From an uncultured Clostridia bacterium (GTDB taxonomy: Bacteria > Bacillota > Clostridia > UBA1381 > UMGS1253), in NCBI GenBank assembly GCA_934457145.1, contig CAKSHP010000008.1:3526-67525 (forward strand): a stretch of DNA of 64,000 nucleotides, written 5' to 3'. The notes beneath the pieces were generated by a model. The model was not told where the DNA came from, searched no databases, and saw only the letters and a list, made by a program, of their open reading frames with translations. The first letter of the stretch is position 1. The number at the start of each line of letters is the position of its first letter. Of the stretch, positions 52,649-60,846 are shown piece after piece. Made by a program: the position numbers and the translations under genes.

Positions 52649-53448
52649 GAAAATTGACAAAATACGAATTTAAGGCGAGCGGAAGGCTGCTGTTGCCGCT
52701 GTATGCAGGAATACTTATCATGGCTGTGCTGTCGGGAATTTTTACAAGAATTTCTTCCGAGGCATTTGCCGATTTGGCTGCAAATATGCCGAAATTTATA
52801 TCGTTTTTTACAACCATTTCAATGGTATTGTATATACTGTCGATCATGGCAGGAGTGTTTTTAAGCTTCATTGTGTCAATCATACGTTTTAAGCGAAATC
52901 TGTTTGATGCCGAGGGTTATTTGATGAATACGCTGCCTGTTACAACGTCGCAGAATATCACAGCAAAAATGTTTGTTGCTTCGTCATATCAGATATTGGG
53001 CATGCTTGTTTATGCAGTTTCGGTATTTATATTTATGCTTATATCGGTTGATAAATTTTTTATAAATTTTACTGATTTTTTTGAACTGCTCTGGAAATTT
53101 ATGCTGAAAACAGAAAGCGGCAATTTGATTTTATTTGCGATAGAGTCGGTTGTAATAGCGATAGTTAGCTTTTTTTGTATAAATCTTATGTTTTATGCGG
53201 CAATAAGCGTTGGTCACAGCGCAAATTCACACAGAGTTGCAAAATCAATCGGCGTATATATTTTGCTTTATGTTATCGGACAGATTATTTTATTTTATAT
53301 CGTACCTGCTGCGATAATCCCGATACCGTATACAATGCTGTCAATGCATATCATTTTAATCGGAACGGCTGTTGCTGAAGCGGTGTATGCGGCGGCATAC
53401 TTTTTAATAACGCATTATTTTATCAAAAATAAGCTGAATCTTCAATAG
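52642..53448 (+). CDS. ABC transporter permease, ABC-2 type
   Basis: 268 residues with six hydrophobic segments. It begins LRKLTKYEFKASGRLLLPLY, as in ABC-2 permeases of small exporter operons. It overlaps the ATPase gene by 7 bases and ends before a terminator. The likely cargo (antimicrobial peptide, lipid or drug) cannot be read from the sequence. Confidence 0.88.
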   Translation: MLRKLTKYEFKASGRLLLPLYAGILIMAVLSGIFTRISSEAFADLAANMPKFISFFTTISMVLYILSIMAGVFLSFIVSIIRFKRNLFDAEGYLMNTLPVTTSQNITAKMFVASSYQILGMLVYAVSVFIFMLISVDKFFINFTDFFELLWKFMLKTESGNLILFAIESVVIAIVSFFCINLMFYAAISVGHSANSHRVAKSIGVYILLYVIGQIILFYIVPAAIIPIPYTMLSMHIILIGTAVAEAVYAAAYFLITHYFIKNKLNLQ

Positions 53449-53528
53449 CATAAACGGCTGATACATAAATATCCGTGCGATATGATTGCGCCGTATGACA
53501 AAAAAGATTTTAAAAATGAATATATTAT

Positions 53529-53572
53529 AAAAGTACCGTGATATCTGTTGTGTATATCACGGTACTTTTTGC
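53529..53572 (+). terminator. Terminator after the GntR-ABC operon
   Basis: Arms AAAAGTACCGTGATAT and ATATCACGGTACTTTTT (16 bases) around a 9-base loop. Confidence 0.85.
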
Positions 53573-53678
53573 TTGTTTTATCAGTGTAAAATCAGTGCAA
53601 ATCGGCTTTGTAGCTGATAAAAGCGTTGTTTGCAATTGAAAGCTTTGCCACAAATAAAAAACTGCCTGAAAAAATAGC

Positions 53679-53707
53679 TTGCAATACACCGCCGCGTTTG
53701 GTATAAT
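53679..53707 (+). promoter_or_regulatory. Promoter of the exonuclease gene
   Basis: TTGCAA (53679-53684), 17-base spacer, TATAAT (53702-53707). It lies in the 310-base gap 53449-53758, which otherwise holds only the terminator at 53529 and no visible gene. Confidence 0.6.
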
Positions 53708-53758
53708 TAAAAGGTATTGTTAAAAGAAACGAAAAATTAAACTTCGGAGATGTGTATT

Positions 53759-54748
53759 TTGAATTATATTGTTTTTGACATGGAGTGGAATCAGCCAATA
53801 TCCAAAAACAGCTATCCGTATGTAAAAATAGGCAGCCAGCTTACAAACGAAATTATCCAGATCGGCGCCTACAAACTAAATGACAAATTTCAAATAACGG
53901 ACAGCTTTTGCAGATATGTGCATCCTTCATTTTATAAAAAATTGAACAGAAATGTTTTAAAGATTACTGAGCTTGACAAAGAAAATATCGAAAACGGTGA
54001 CGACTTTATCGATGTTTTTGAAGACTTTATGACATGGTGCGGAAAGAATTTTTGCTTTTTCACATGGGGGGGCGATGATATTTCGGTTATGCGCCAAAAT
54101 ATTAACTTTTATTCACTGTCGCCCGATAAAATTAAAAACTGGTATAACCTACAGCTTATTTATTCAAAAGAGGTTTTAAATAATTCGGTGCAGTGTGCGT
54201 TGAATTCTGCAATGGAACATTTCGGCATTGATGTGTCGGAGGCACGCCATCTTCATGATGCGTTAAACGATGCATACTATACCGCACTTATATTTCAAAA
54301 GCTTAATATAAAAGATGCTATTAAAAACTATGCTCCGCCGTCAGACTATAAGCTTATATGCTGCGGCCTGGCGGAAAAAAGAGTGGGGCTTTATAAAACA
54401 AAAGAACTTGCATTTCAGGATAAAAAGGTGTGTGATGTAAACTGTCCGCTTTGCGGAAACGAATTGGTATGCGTGGTTCCCTGGTTTAACAATAACGCCA
54501 GATATAACTATATAGGAAAATGCAAAAATCACGGCGAATTTTTATCGCGTATACGTTTTGAAAAAAATAAAAGCTCTCTTTTGTACGCCTTTAAAAACGT
54601 TAAAAAAACCGATGCCGATACAATTAAAAGAATAAAAGAAAAAAATCTTGAACGCACAAAGCGCATAGACATGTGGGCAAATTCAAAAAAGCGGCGTCCG
54701 AAAAAACATTCGCTTTGGAAAAATATTTTCAGGCGCAAAACGCCGTGA
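53759..54748 (+). CDS. DEDDh 3'-5' exonuclease with C-terminal zinc finger
   Basis: 329 residues from TTG 53759. An ATG at 53750 touches the CGGAG site (53745-53749), so TTG, 9 bases away, is the better start. The DEDDh motifs are FDMEWNQ (Asp, Glu), GGDDISV (Asp), and HDALNDAY with its preceding His, as in KapD/ERI-1-like exonucleases. At about 235-270 a ribbon of two CxxC-like pairs (CPLCG, then KCKNHG) may bind zinc. The C-terminal 50 residues are strongly basic, fitting a nucleic-acid-binding tail. Its RNA or DNA target is unknown. Confidence 0.82.
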   Translation: MNYIVFDMEWNQPISKNSYPYVKIGSQLTNEIIQIGAYKLNDKFQITDSFCRYVHPSFYKKLNRNVLKITELDKENIENGDDFIDVFEDFMTWCGKNFCFFTWGGDDISVMRQNINFYSLSPDKIKNWYNLQLIYSKEVLNNSVQCALNSAMEHFGIDVSEARHLHDALNDAYYTALIFQKLNIKDAIKNYAPPSDYKLICCGLAEKRVGLYKTKELAFQDKKVCDVNCPLCGNELVCVVPWFNNNARYNYIGKCKNHGEFLSRIRFEKNKSSLLYAFKNVKKTDADTIKRIKEKNLERTKRIDMWANSKKRRPKKHSLWKNIFRRKTP

Positions 54749-54785
54749 TATATAAAAAAACATTTAAGAAAGGATGAAAATTATT

Positions 54786-57266
54786 ATGGAAATTTTAAAA
54801 AGACTTTTAAGCATTTCGCTTGTAATATGTGTTATGTTTATAAATCTGCCGCGCACTAAGGCAAATGCCGCAGACTATAAAACATACACCGCGCAGATAA
54901 CAGCTGCTCCGAACGGCGCCGATTCGATTATATCAATGACTTTTGACGACGGCTTGTATGACACGGCTGTGTTTTTAAACAAAATGTTTAAAATATATAA
55001 TCTTAAAGGCAGTGCAATGATGCTTCCGGCTAACATTTCTTCAAATACTAACCTTATAAAAAGCTGGCAGACGCTTTTCTCCGACGGTTATCTTGAAGCT
55101 CAGAACCATTCTGCTACGCATATGGTGCTCCCGTCGGACAGCTGGGCAAAAGCAAACGACGGAAAATATCTTGAAAATAATACTGCTGAAAACTATCAAA
55201 AAGAATTAATCGATTCAAAAACAACTCTTACAGCTCTTTTTGATAACGATATAGTGGCTTTTGCGCCTTCAAACAACACTCTTTCGGATGATGCATATGA
55301 AATTGTGAGAAAAAATTACTATGCTGTAAGAAGCGGCAGCCGCGGACTGCAAAGCCTTGATCCGACGGTCGGCACGCTTACCGAAGGCAGTTGGCACAAT
55401 CTTAAGATGCGCGGTCTTTACGACGGAAAATCTTCCGACAGCGAAAAAAACAAACAGCGATTAATCGGATATGTTGACGAAGCTGCACAAAACAAAGGCT
55501 GGCTTGTGACAATGTGTCATTCTATTACAAAAACTTCGGGCGATGCAACGGAAAGCGAAGCCGAAGCAATGTTTCGCCGCATTTCATACTATCAAAACAG
55601 AGGACAAATGGTTTCAATGACTTTCGGTGACGCTGTAAAATATATTCGTGAGCGCCAGATGTCAACAGTAAACGAATATGAAAATGAAAACGGATTATTT
55701 GTTGAAATTAACATGGAAAAAAACACGGCAGACTCGCTTGTGCTCGATGAAAAAATATTTAACTATCCGCTCACTGTTAAAGCGCAGGTTCCGTCTGACT
55801 GGAGCGCAGTATCTTATATTTGCGCAGGCGAAAATATAACAGCGCCCGTATTTACACAGGATGGCAATGCGTATGCATACATAAATGTTGTTCCGAACAG
55901 CGGCAGCGTGCTTTTATCTTCTGCGGTTATATCAAATGCAGAAAACGAAAAAGCAGAGGTGGATGTTTTATACGTAAACGGTGAGGTTGTAAGCGATTTT
56001 AATAAAAATATAACAAATTTAAGCATACCGCTTGAGCCGAACAGCACATACCCTTCAATCGAGGCTGTAAGCTTTAATGAAAGCACTGTCGTAACCCAAA
56101 AGAAAATCACTTTCCCGGGCAGCACTCTTATTACGGCGAAAAACGGCGATACAACAAAAACGTATAATATTAATTTTTACATAGAAGAGGGAATTTATGA
56201 TTTTAACGCTCCGCATGCCGGATCGGAGCTTTCAAAAATCGAGCTTGGTAGCTTTTATCTTTGGTATCTGAGCGGGCAAAGCTGGGCGCTTCTTTCAAAT
56301 TCAAACACATCTTCAATGTTTGATAAACAGATTATTATAAACCGCTCAAAAAACCATGCCGGAGCAAACACGCTTTCGCAGCCCTGGTATGCCGGTGCAT
56401 ACAGCGGAAAAAACGGCGAACCTTATTACTACAGTTTTAAATCGTCTTTGGACTGCACGGTTTATTTTGTAAACGTTGAAAATGCTCTTTGGCAAAACCG
56501 TCCCGACGACTGGAAGGACGCGCCGAACGATGTTAAAATTTTTTCAAAAACAGGACAAAGGCTTGTTTATAAAGAGTTTAAAGCAAACGAACAGATAAAT
56601 CTTCCGAATTTCGGCGTATCCGATACGTGGACAGATACAACCAAACGCTACGAGTCAAACCCCGGTTTCTTTGTTGTGGTTTTAAAAGAAAACAAAGACC
56701 TCGTAAGTTCTGACGTGCTTACAATTAAAAACGGTCTTATTCATGGTTATGAAAATAAAACCATAGGCGAAATAAAAAGCCTTTTAAACTTAAGCGAAGG
56801 CTGCACGGTTTCGTTTTTTGACAGCTCCGATTTATCGGGCAGCGAGGCAGACGACGATTTGTATGCTTCAAATTCGTTTTATGCAAAGGTTACGGATGAC
56901 CAAAATAACGAAACATACCTTTCTTTCGGCACGGCAAGCTATCGTTTGGGCGAGATAAAAACCTCCTGCACAAACACATCTAAAAAGCTGTCGTTTAAAA
57001 AAGGAACGCTGACAGCGTCTGTAAGCCTTGAAAACTACACGAAAAATCTTCCGCTCACAATTATTGCCGCGCAGTATGACAATAGCGGAAAGCTTATAAA
57101 CTTTGCCTGCGCTGATAAAATATCAACCGACACGGAAGATGAAATATCGGTTGACTTAAATATTACCGAAACCGAAAATACAACAGTTAAAATAATGCTT
57201 TTTAACGATACAGACAGCGTTTCGCCTTATCTTAACAGCGTAACGCTTAAGCCGGTAGTAAAATAA
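54786..57266 (+). CDS. Secreted NodB-type polysaccharide deacetylase with C-terminal modules
   Basis: 826 residues from ATG 54786; an in-frame ATG at 54774 touches the AAAGGA site. A signal peptide covers about residues 1-27. NodB motifs follow: TFDDG at 52-56, NHSATH at 107-112, and MCHSITK. After the catalytic domain comes a segment (KIFNYPLTVKAQVPSDW) with a close match in the giant protein at 46315 (TIFNHPLTIKSQMPSDW). A ~65-residue module with IGEIKSLLNLSEGC lies at about 640-715, as in that protein. No anchor is visible. The two proteins look like architectural relatives acting on the same kind of glycan. Confidence 0.82.
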   Translation: MEILKRLLSISLVICVMFINLPRTKANAADYKTYTAQITAAPNGADSIISMTFDDGLYDTAVFLNKMFKIYNLKGSAMMLPANISSNTNLIKSWQTLFSDGYLEAQNHSATHMVLPSDSWAKANDGKYLENNTAENYQKELIDSKTTLTALFDNDIVAFAPSNNTLSDDAYEIVRKNYYAVRSGSRGLQSLDPTVGTLTEGSWHNLKMRGLYDGKSSDSEKNKQRLIGYVDEAAQNKGWLVTMCHSITKTSGDATESEAEAMFRRISYYQNRGQMVSMTFGDAVKYIRERQMSTVNEYENENGLFVEINMEKNTADSLVLDEKIFNYPLTVKAQVPSDWSAVSYICAGENITAPVFTQDGNAYAYINVVPNSGSVLLSSAVISNAENEKAEVDVLYVNGEVVSDFNKNITNLSIPLEPNSTYPSIEAVSFNESTVVTQKKITFPGSTLITAKNGDTTKTYNINFYIEEGIYDFNAPHAGSELSKIELGSFYLWYLSGQSWALLSNSNTSSMFDKQIIINRSKNHAGANTLSQPWYAGAYSGKNGEPYYYSFKSSLDCTVYFVNVENALWQNRPDDWKDAPNDVKIFSKTGQRLVYKEFKANEQINLPNFGVSDTWTDTTKRYESNPGFFVVVLKENKDLVSSDVLTIKNGLIHGYENKTIGEIKSLLNLSEGCTVSFFDSSDLSGSEADDDLYASNSFYAKVTDDQNNETYLSFGTASYRLGEIKTSCTNTSKKLSFKKGTLTASVSLENYTKNLPLTIIAAQYDNSGKLINFACADKISTDTEDEISVDLNITETENTTVKIMLFNDTDSVSPYLNSVTLKPVVK

Positions 57267-57283
57267 TTTATAAAAGCTTTCAT

Positions 57284-57331
57284 AAAAATGCCGCAAGCAA
57301 TTAAATTTCAATTGTTTACGGCATTTTTTAC
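57284..57331. terminator. Bidirectional terminator between convergent genes
   Basis: Arms AAAAATGCCG and CGGCATTTTTT, extended by AT-rich pairing through the loop. Confidence 0.75.
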
Positions 57332-57345
57332 AGCGTATAAATTTT

Positions 57346-58242
57346 TTATTTTATAAGCTTATTTATTAAATCATACATAAGCTCGTCGCGGTTTATGTAA
57401 TAAACATAGCGCATAGGATGTCCGTTATCATTTAGCGAATAAAGATTATCATACGTGGGAAGATGAGTGTTTATAATTTTTGATTCCATAAACCGTTCGT
57501 CGTCGTTTAAAAGCCATGCAACTGCCGTAACGTCCCAGATAACGCGGCTCCATGATTTTCCTTTTGCATAGCTTTCGGTTGTGTCAACAGTGTTTTTTGA
57601 AAGATAATCCGAAAGCTTGTTTTTGCCGGTAAGCCAGTAGTCAAGCTCCGGTTTTGAAATGTAAAAACCGCTGACAACTCCTATGCACGGGAGTTGTACG
57701 AAAGGCACGCCGCTGTTCATAACAACTCTTGCTGCCGCAACATCCTGGCACATATTAAATTCGTTTGTGTCTTTGTAATGAAGAGCGTGTCCGCCAAGCC
57801 ATACCACAACAATGTTTTCTTTAATTTCGGGCGCAATAAGCATTGCCGAGGCAATATTTGTTATAGCAGCTATGCCTATAACATAAAGAGGATTGTCCGG
57901 CGAATATTTTTTTGCGCGGTTTGCCAAATCCTTTGCTGCATCGCTGATAACGGGGGTTTGTTCATCTTTTAAATAAGTATCAGAGCCTTTGAAAACATCT
58001 TGCTTTTCATCTAACAAGTCTAAAAGCTTAATAATTTCAGCATAGCTTTTTTCTATTCCGTCCTTTGGGTTTTCGGAGTACGGCGCCGCATATATTGCTT
58101 TGGTGTTAAGCTTTTCTTTTGACCGCAGAAGATATGCGATTGCAAACTGATCGTCGATTTCACAGGACGCATCGGTATCCAAAACAACGTCAACCTTTCT
58201 TTCCGGCACGGATAAATTTTTCATAAACTGCATGTAATCCAT
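57346..58242 (-). CDS. Nucleoside hydrolase (IUNH family)
   Basis: 298 residues. The Ca-binding Asp cluster is DTDASCEIDDQF, a variant of the usual DTDxGxDDA. AAITNIASAM and the later NMCQDVAAARVVM, which holds the nucleophile-region Asp, are family-like. It cleaves ribonucleosides to base and ribose. It lies 5 bases downstream of a ribokinase-AraC fusion on the same strand, so freed ribose would be phosphorylated at once. The exact nucleoside is unknown. Confidence 0.85.
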   Translation of the reverse strand: MDYMQFMKNLSVPERKVDVVLDTDASCEIDDQFAIAYLLRSKEKLNTKAIYAAPYSENPKDGIEKSYAEIIKLLDLLDEKQDVFKGSDTYLKDEQTPVISDAAKDLANRAKKYSPDNPLYVIGIAAITNIASAMLIAPEIKENIVVVWLGGHALHYKDTNEFNMCQDVAAARVVMNSGVPFVQLPCIGVVSGFYISKPELDYWLTGKNKLSDYLSKNTVDTTESYAKGKSWSRVIWDVTAVAWLLNDDERFMESKIINTHLPTYDNLYSLNDNGHPMRYVYYINRDELMYDLINKLIK

Positions 58243-58247
58243 AATTT

Positions 58248-59477
58248 TTAACCTCTCTTTTTTCTGTATTTGGATGGATTTTCTCCATATTGATTTTTAA
58301 ATATTTTTCTGAAAAAACTTTCGTTATCGTATCCGATTTCGGTTATGATCTCTGAAATCGGCAGGTCTGTATTGATAAGCTTATCTGCCGCAGCTTCGCA
58401 CCTTTTCGCCTGAAGTTCTTTTATAAAAGATCTGCCTTTTATTTTTTTAACAATCTCTCCCGTATAACCTTCGCAATAGGAAAGCATTTGTGACAGCTGT
58501 TTTAAATTTGCGGTTTTAATGTTTTCTTTAATATAGCTGTCAATTGTGTTTATATAAAAATCAAGCTTTCTGTTTTGAGTGTATTCGTCTGATGTGTCAA
58601 TAAAATTTAAAACATCGGTTCTTTGAGGAATGGAGGGAGCGGCGCCCTTTTTTAAAACCGCACAGGCGGCTGCGGCAGAGGAAAGTTTTAACACCTTTCG
58701 CATGTCGTTTCCTCTTGAAATTTCCGCTGCAAAATAACCTGTAAAAGTGTCGCCGGCGGCAGTTGTGTCAACAGCGTCAACCTTATATGCCGGCTGGTAA
58801 ATTTTTTCTTTATCGTCTGTATAAACGCATCCTTTGCTTCCTAAAGTCAGCATAATTTTAAGATGCGGATATTTGTTTTTTATTTGATTTATGCCCTCAA
58901 AATCGGTTTCAAATCCCGAAATTTCTTTCATTTCAACTTCGTTTAAAACAAGATATGTAATCATATTTAAATCGATTTTATCAATTTTTTCGTTAAACGG
59001 CGACGGATTAAATATTATGCGCATACCTTTTTGATATGCTTTTTTTGCGATGTAGTCAACATTGCTTATTTCGTTTTGAAGCAAAACAATATCTTCGCTG
59101 TCAAAATCATTTATCACGCTGTCTATATATTCTTTGCTGACCATATCATTCGAGCCGGGAAAAATAAAGATTGAGTTTTCCGCATTTTCGCTCAGCTGAA
59201 TAACCGCATGCCCGTTCTTTTCGCTTACTTTTTTGATATATGAAATATCAACATTATTTTCTTTTAATATGTCTGTAAGCATATCGCTGTCATATCCGAC
59301 GCATCCGGCATGATAAACCAAAGCGCCCGCTTTTGCTGCCGCAACCGATTGGTTAAGTCCTTTGCCGCCGGGGAAGAATTCGAGTTTATATGCAGTTTCG
59401 GTTTCTCCGGGATTAACAATATGGTTAAGCGAATAAACATAATCTATGTTGCATGAACCGAAGTTAAGAATTTTCAA
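58248..59477 (-). CDS. Ribokinase (PfkB) fused to an AraC-type DNA-binding domain
   Basis: 409 residues starting at TTG 59477; the in-frame GTG at 59486 lies inside the AGGGTG ribosome-binding site. Residues about 1-295 are a PfkB kinase: FFPGGKGLNQSVAAAKAGA near the N-terminus and VDTTAAGDTFTGYF carrying the catalytic Asp. Residues about 310-409 are an AraC-type helix-turn-helix pair, with ISEIITEIGYDNESFFRKIFK and NPSKYRK. Normal ribokinases (~305 residues) lack this tail. It should phosphorylate ribose from the adjacent nucleoside hydrolase and may regulate its own operon. See the inverted repeat at 59496-59517. Confidence 0.88.
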   Translation of the reverse strand: MKILNFGSCNIDYVYSLNHIVNPGETETAYKLEFFPGGKGLNQSVAAAKAGALVYHAGCVGYDSDMLTDILKENNVDISYIKKVSEKNGHAVIQLSENAENSIFIFPGSNDMVSKEYIDSVINDFDSEDIVLLQNEISNVDYIAKKAYQKGMRIIFNPSPFNEKIDKIDLNMITYLVLNEVEMKEISGFETDFEGINQIKNKYPHLKIMLTLGSKGCVYTDDKEKIYQPAYKVDAVDTTAAGDTFTGYFAAEISRGNDMRKVLKLSSAAAACAVLKKGAAPSIPQRTDVLNFIDTSDEYTQNRKLDFYINTIDSYIKENIKTANLKQLSQMLSYCEGYTGEIVKKIKGRSFIKELQAKRCEAAADKLINTDLPISEIITEIGYDNESFFRKIFKNQYGENPSKYRKKRG

Positions 59478-59495
59478 TTTAATCACCCTGATATA

Positions 59496-59517
59496 ATGAT
59501 AACATTTTTTTTATCAT
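59496..59517. promoter_or_regulatory. Inverted repeat over the ribokinase-AraC promoter
   Basis: ATGATAA, 8 bases, TTATCAT, 19 bases upstream of TTG 59477 and overlapping a weak -10-like TATCAT on the minus strand. A possible operator for the fused AraC domain. Confidence 0.4.
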
Positions 59518-59608
59518 AAAAACAAGAACTTTTTTTATAAAAAAACAGACCAAATCCAATATTTTAAAGAGCGTGAAAACAAGTTAAGACTGTTTTGTGT
59601 TTTATACA

Positions 59609-59642
59609 TAAAAAAACGGCAGCAAAATCACTTTGCCGCCGC
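59609..59642 (-). terminator. Terminator after the carboxypeptidase gene
   Basis: On the minus strand CGGCGGCAAA pairs with TTTGCTGCCG (one mismatch) and is followed by TTTTTTT. Confidence 0.7.
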
Positions 59643-59658
59643 TTGCGTTTTAGATGTA

Positions 59659-60834
59659 TTATTTAAATTCGTTTACAGTCATGTATCTTGCATAAAACTC
59701 CTCATAGGTGTTTATGCCTTCGTCATGGATTTTCTTTGCAATATCCGTGCCTACATATCTGTAGTGCCACGGCTCATATGCATATCCCGTGATCCATTCT
59801 TTGCCTTTCGGATATCTTAAAATAAATCCGTATTCATATGCGTGTTTTTGCAGCCAGCTGTATTCGGCTGTTGTTTCAAATGCGGTTCTTGTTGAGTTTA
59901 TATCAACAGCCAGTCCCGTCTGATGCTCGGAATAACCCGGTCTTGCGGAATAATTGTCTGCATTAACTTTTCCGGTTGTTCTTAATTTGTTATTGTATAG
60001 ATTGCTTTGATAGTTTTCGGTTCTGTATGCTGAAATAACCTTAAGCGTAAGTCCTGATTTTTTAGCCGCGTCCGACATTTGCACGAACTTTTCATAAGCA
60101 ACTTTTGCAAGCAAATATTGTTTTCCGTCGTTTACGGTATAGCTTCTGTTCATGTTAACAAGGTTATACTGGCTAAAACCCGACGGCAGCTTGTTATATT
60201 TATTAACCAAAACCAAAAGCATATAAGGCTGCTCAATAGTAGCCACATTTTCATAAAACGGGCGGTATAATCCCATGTTTGCTCTGTAAATAATATCGTC
60301 CATGCTTAAATACGGCGTGCTTGTGTGATAGCCTATGTATGCCTGAAATTTTTCGGGATAAAAATTGCTTCTTGTGCGCATGCTTAGCACATCGCCTACA
60401 GCCTTGTGATAATTGGTGCATGAAAACTGTTTTTGTATGTTTAATCTGTTGTTGTCACATGAAATATTGTTGGGGCAAAAAAGCGCATACACCATATCCA
60501 ATGGTATGTACGTTGTGCCGTTTTGCAAAACGGACGTTTTGTTAAATGTTTTTTGTTTTCCGTTAAAATCAACTACATTGCTCCATGCATAATGGCGTAT
60601 TATATCTCCGTCGCGCGAAAGGGCAAGTGTTTGTCCGTCGCGGCTTCTGTAATAAACGGCTGCGCCCATTTTTTCAAAAGTCAGTCTCATCGGAACATAG
60701 TGTGTGTTGTTTATAATTATGGATTTATATTCTGTTGCATTTCCGTTAAACTCAATAACAAAGCCGTCCTGAATTTGAGAACCTGCGCTCACGCACGGCA
60801 AAGAAACAACAAATAAAATGCAAAATTTAAACAT
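59659..60834 (-). CDS. VanY-type D-Ala-D-Ala carboxypeptidase, 5' end cut by a sequence join
   Basis: About 391 residues from an ATG at 60834. Residues 1-18 look like a short signal peptide (FCILFVVSLPCVSA). Residues about 25-120 form a copper-amine-oxidase-like stalk (MRLTFEKMGAAVYYRS, YIPLDMVYALF). The M15 peptidase follows: SAYRTENYQSNLYNNK, SEHQTGLAVDIN with the zinc His and Asp, and EPWHYRYVG with the last His. It trims D-Ala from peptidoglycan stems outside the cell. There is no ribosome-binding site upstream, and the sequence changes character at about 60820, so the true start is probably missing. Confidence 0.82.
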   Translation of the reverse strand: MFKFCILFVVSLPCVSAGSQIQDGFVIEFNGNATEYKSIIINNTHYVPMRLTFEKMGAAVYYRSRDGQTLALSRDGDIIRHYAWSNVVDFNGKQKTFNKTSVLQNGTTYIPLDMVYALFCPNNISCDNNRLNIQKQFSCTNYHKAVGDVLSMRTRSNFYPEKFQAYIGYHTSTPYLSMDDIIYRANMGLYRPFYENVATIEQPYMLLVLVNKYNKLPSGFSQYNLVNMNRSYTVNDGKQYLLAKVAYEKFVQMSDAAKKSGLTLKVISAYRTENYQSNLYNNKLRTTGKVNADNYSARPGYSEHQTGLAVDINSTRTAFETTAEYSWLQKHAYEYGFILRYPKGKEWITGYAYEPWHYRYVGTDIAKKIHDEGINTYEEFYARYMTVNEFK

Positions 60835-60846
60835 TTCAAACCCGAG
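60812..60846. other. Composition break, probable chimeric junction
   Basis: Left of this point the sequence has the codon and base use of the rest of the window. To the right it is visibly more AT-rich and encodes NPSFTGF-type and SMC proteins of another lineage. Two divergent reading frames overlap by 17 bases here (60818-60834), and neither has a promoter or ribosome-binding site. Confidence 0.75.
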
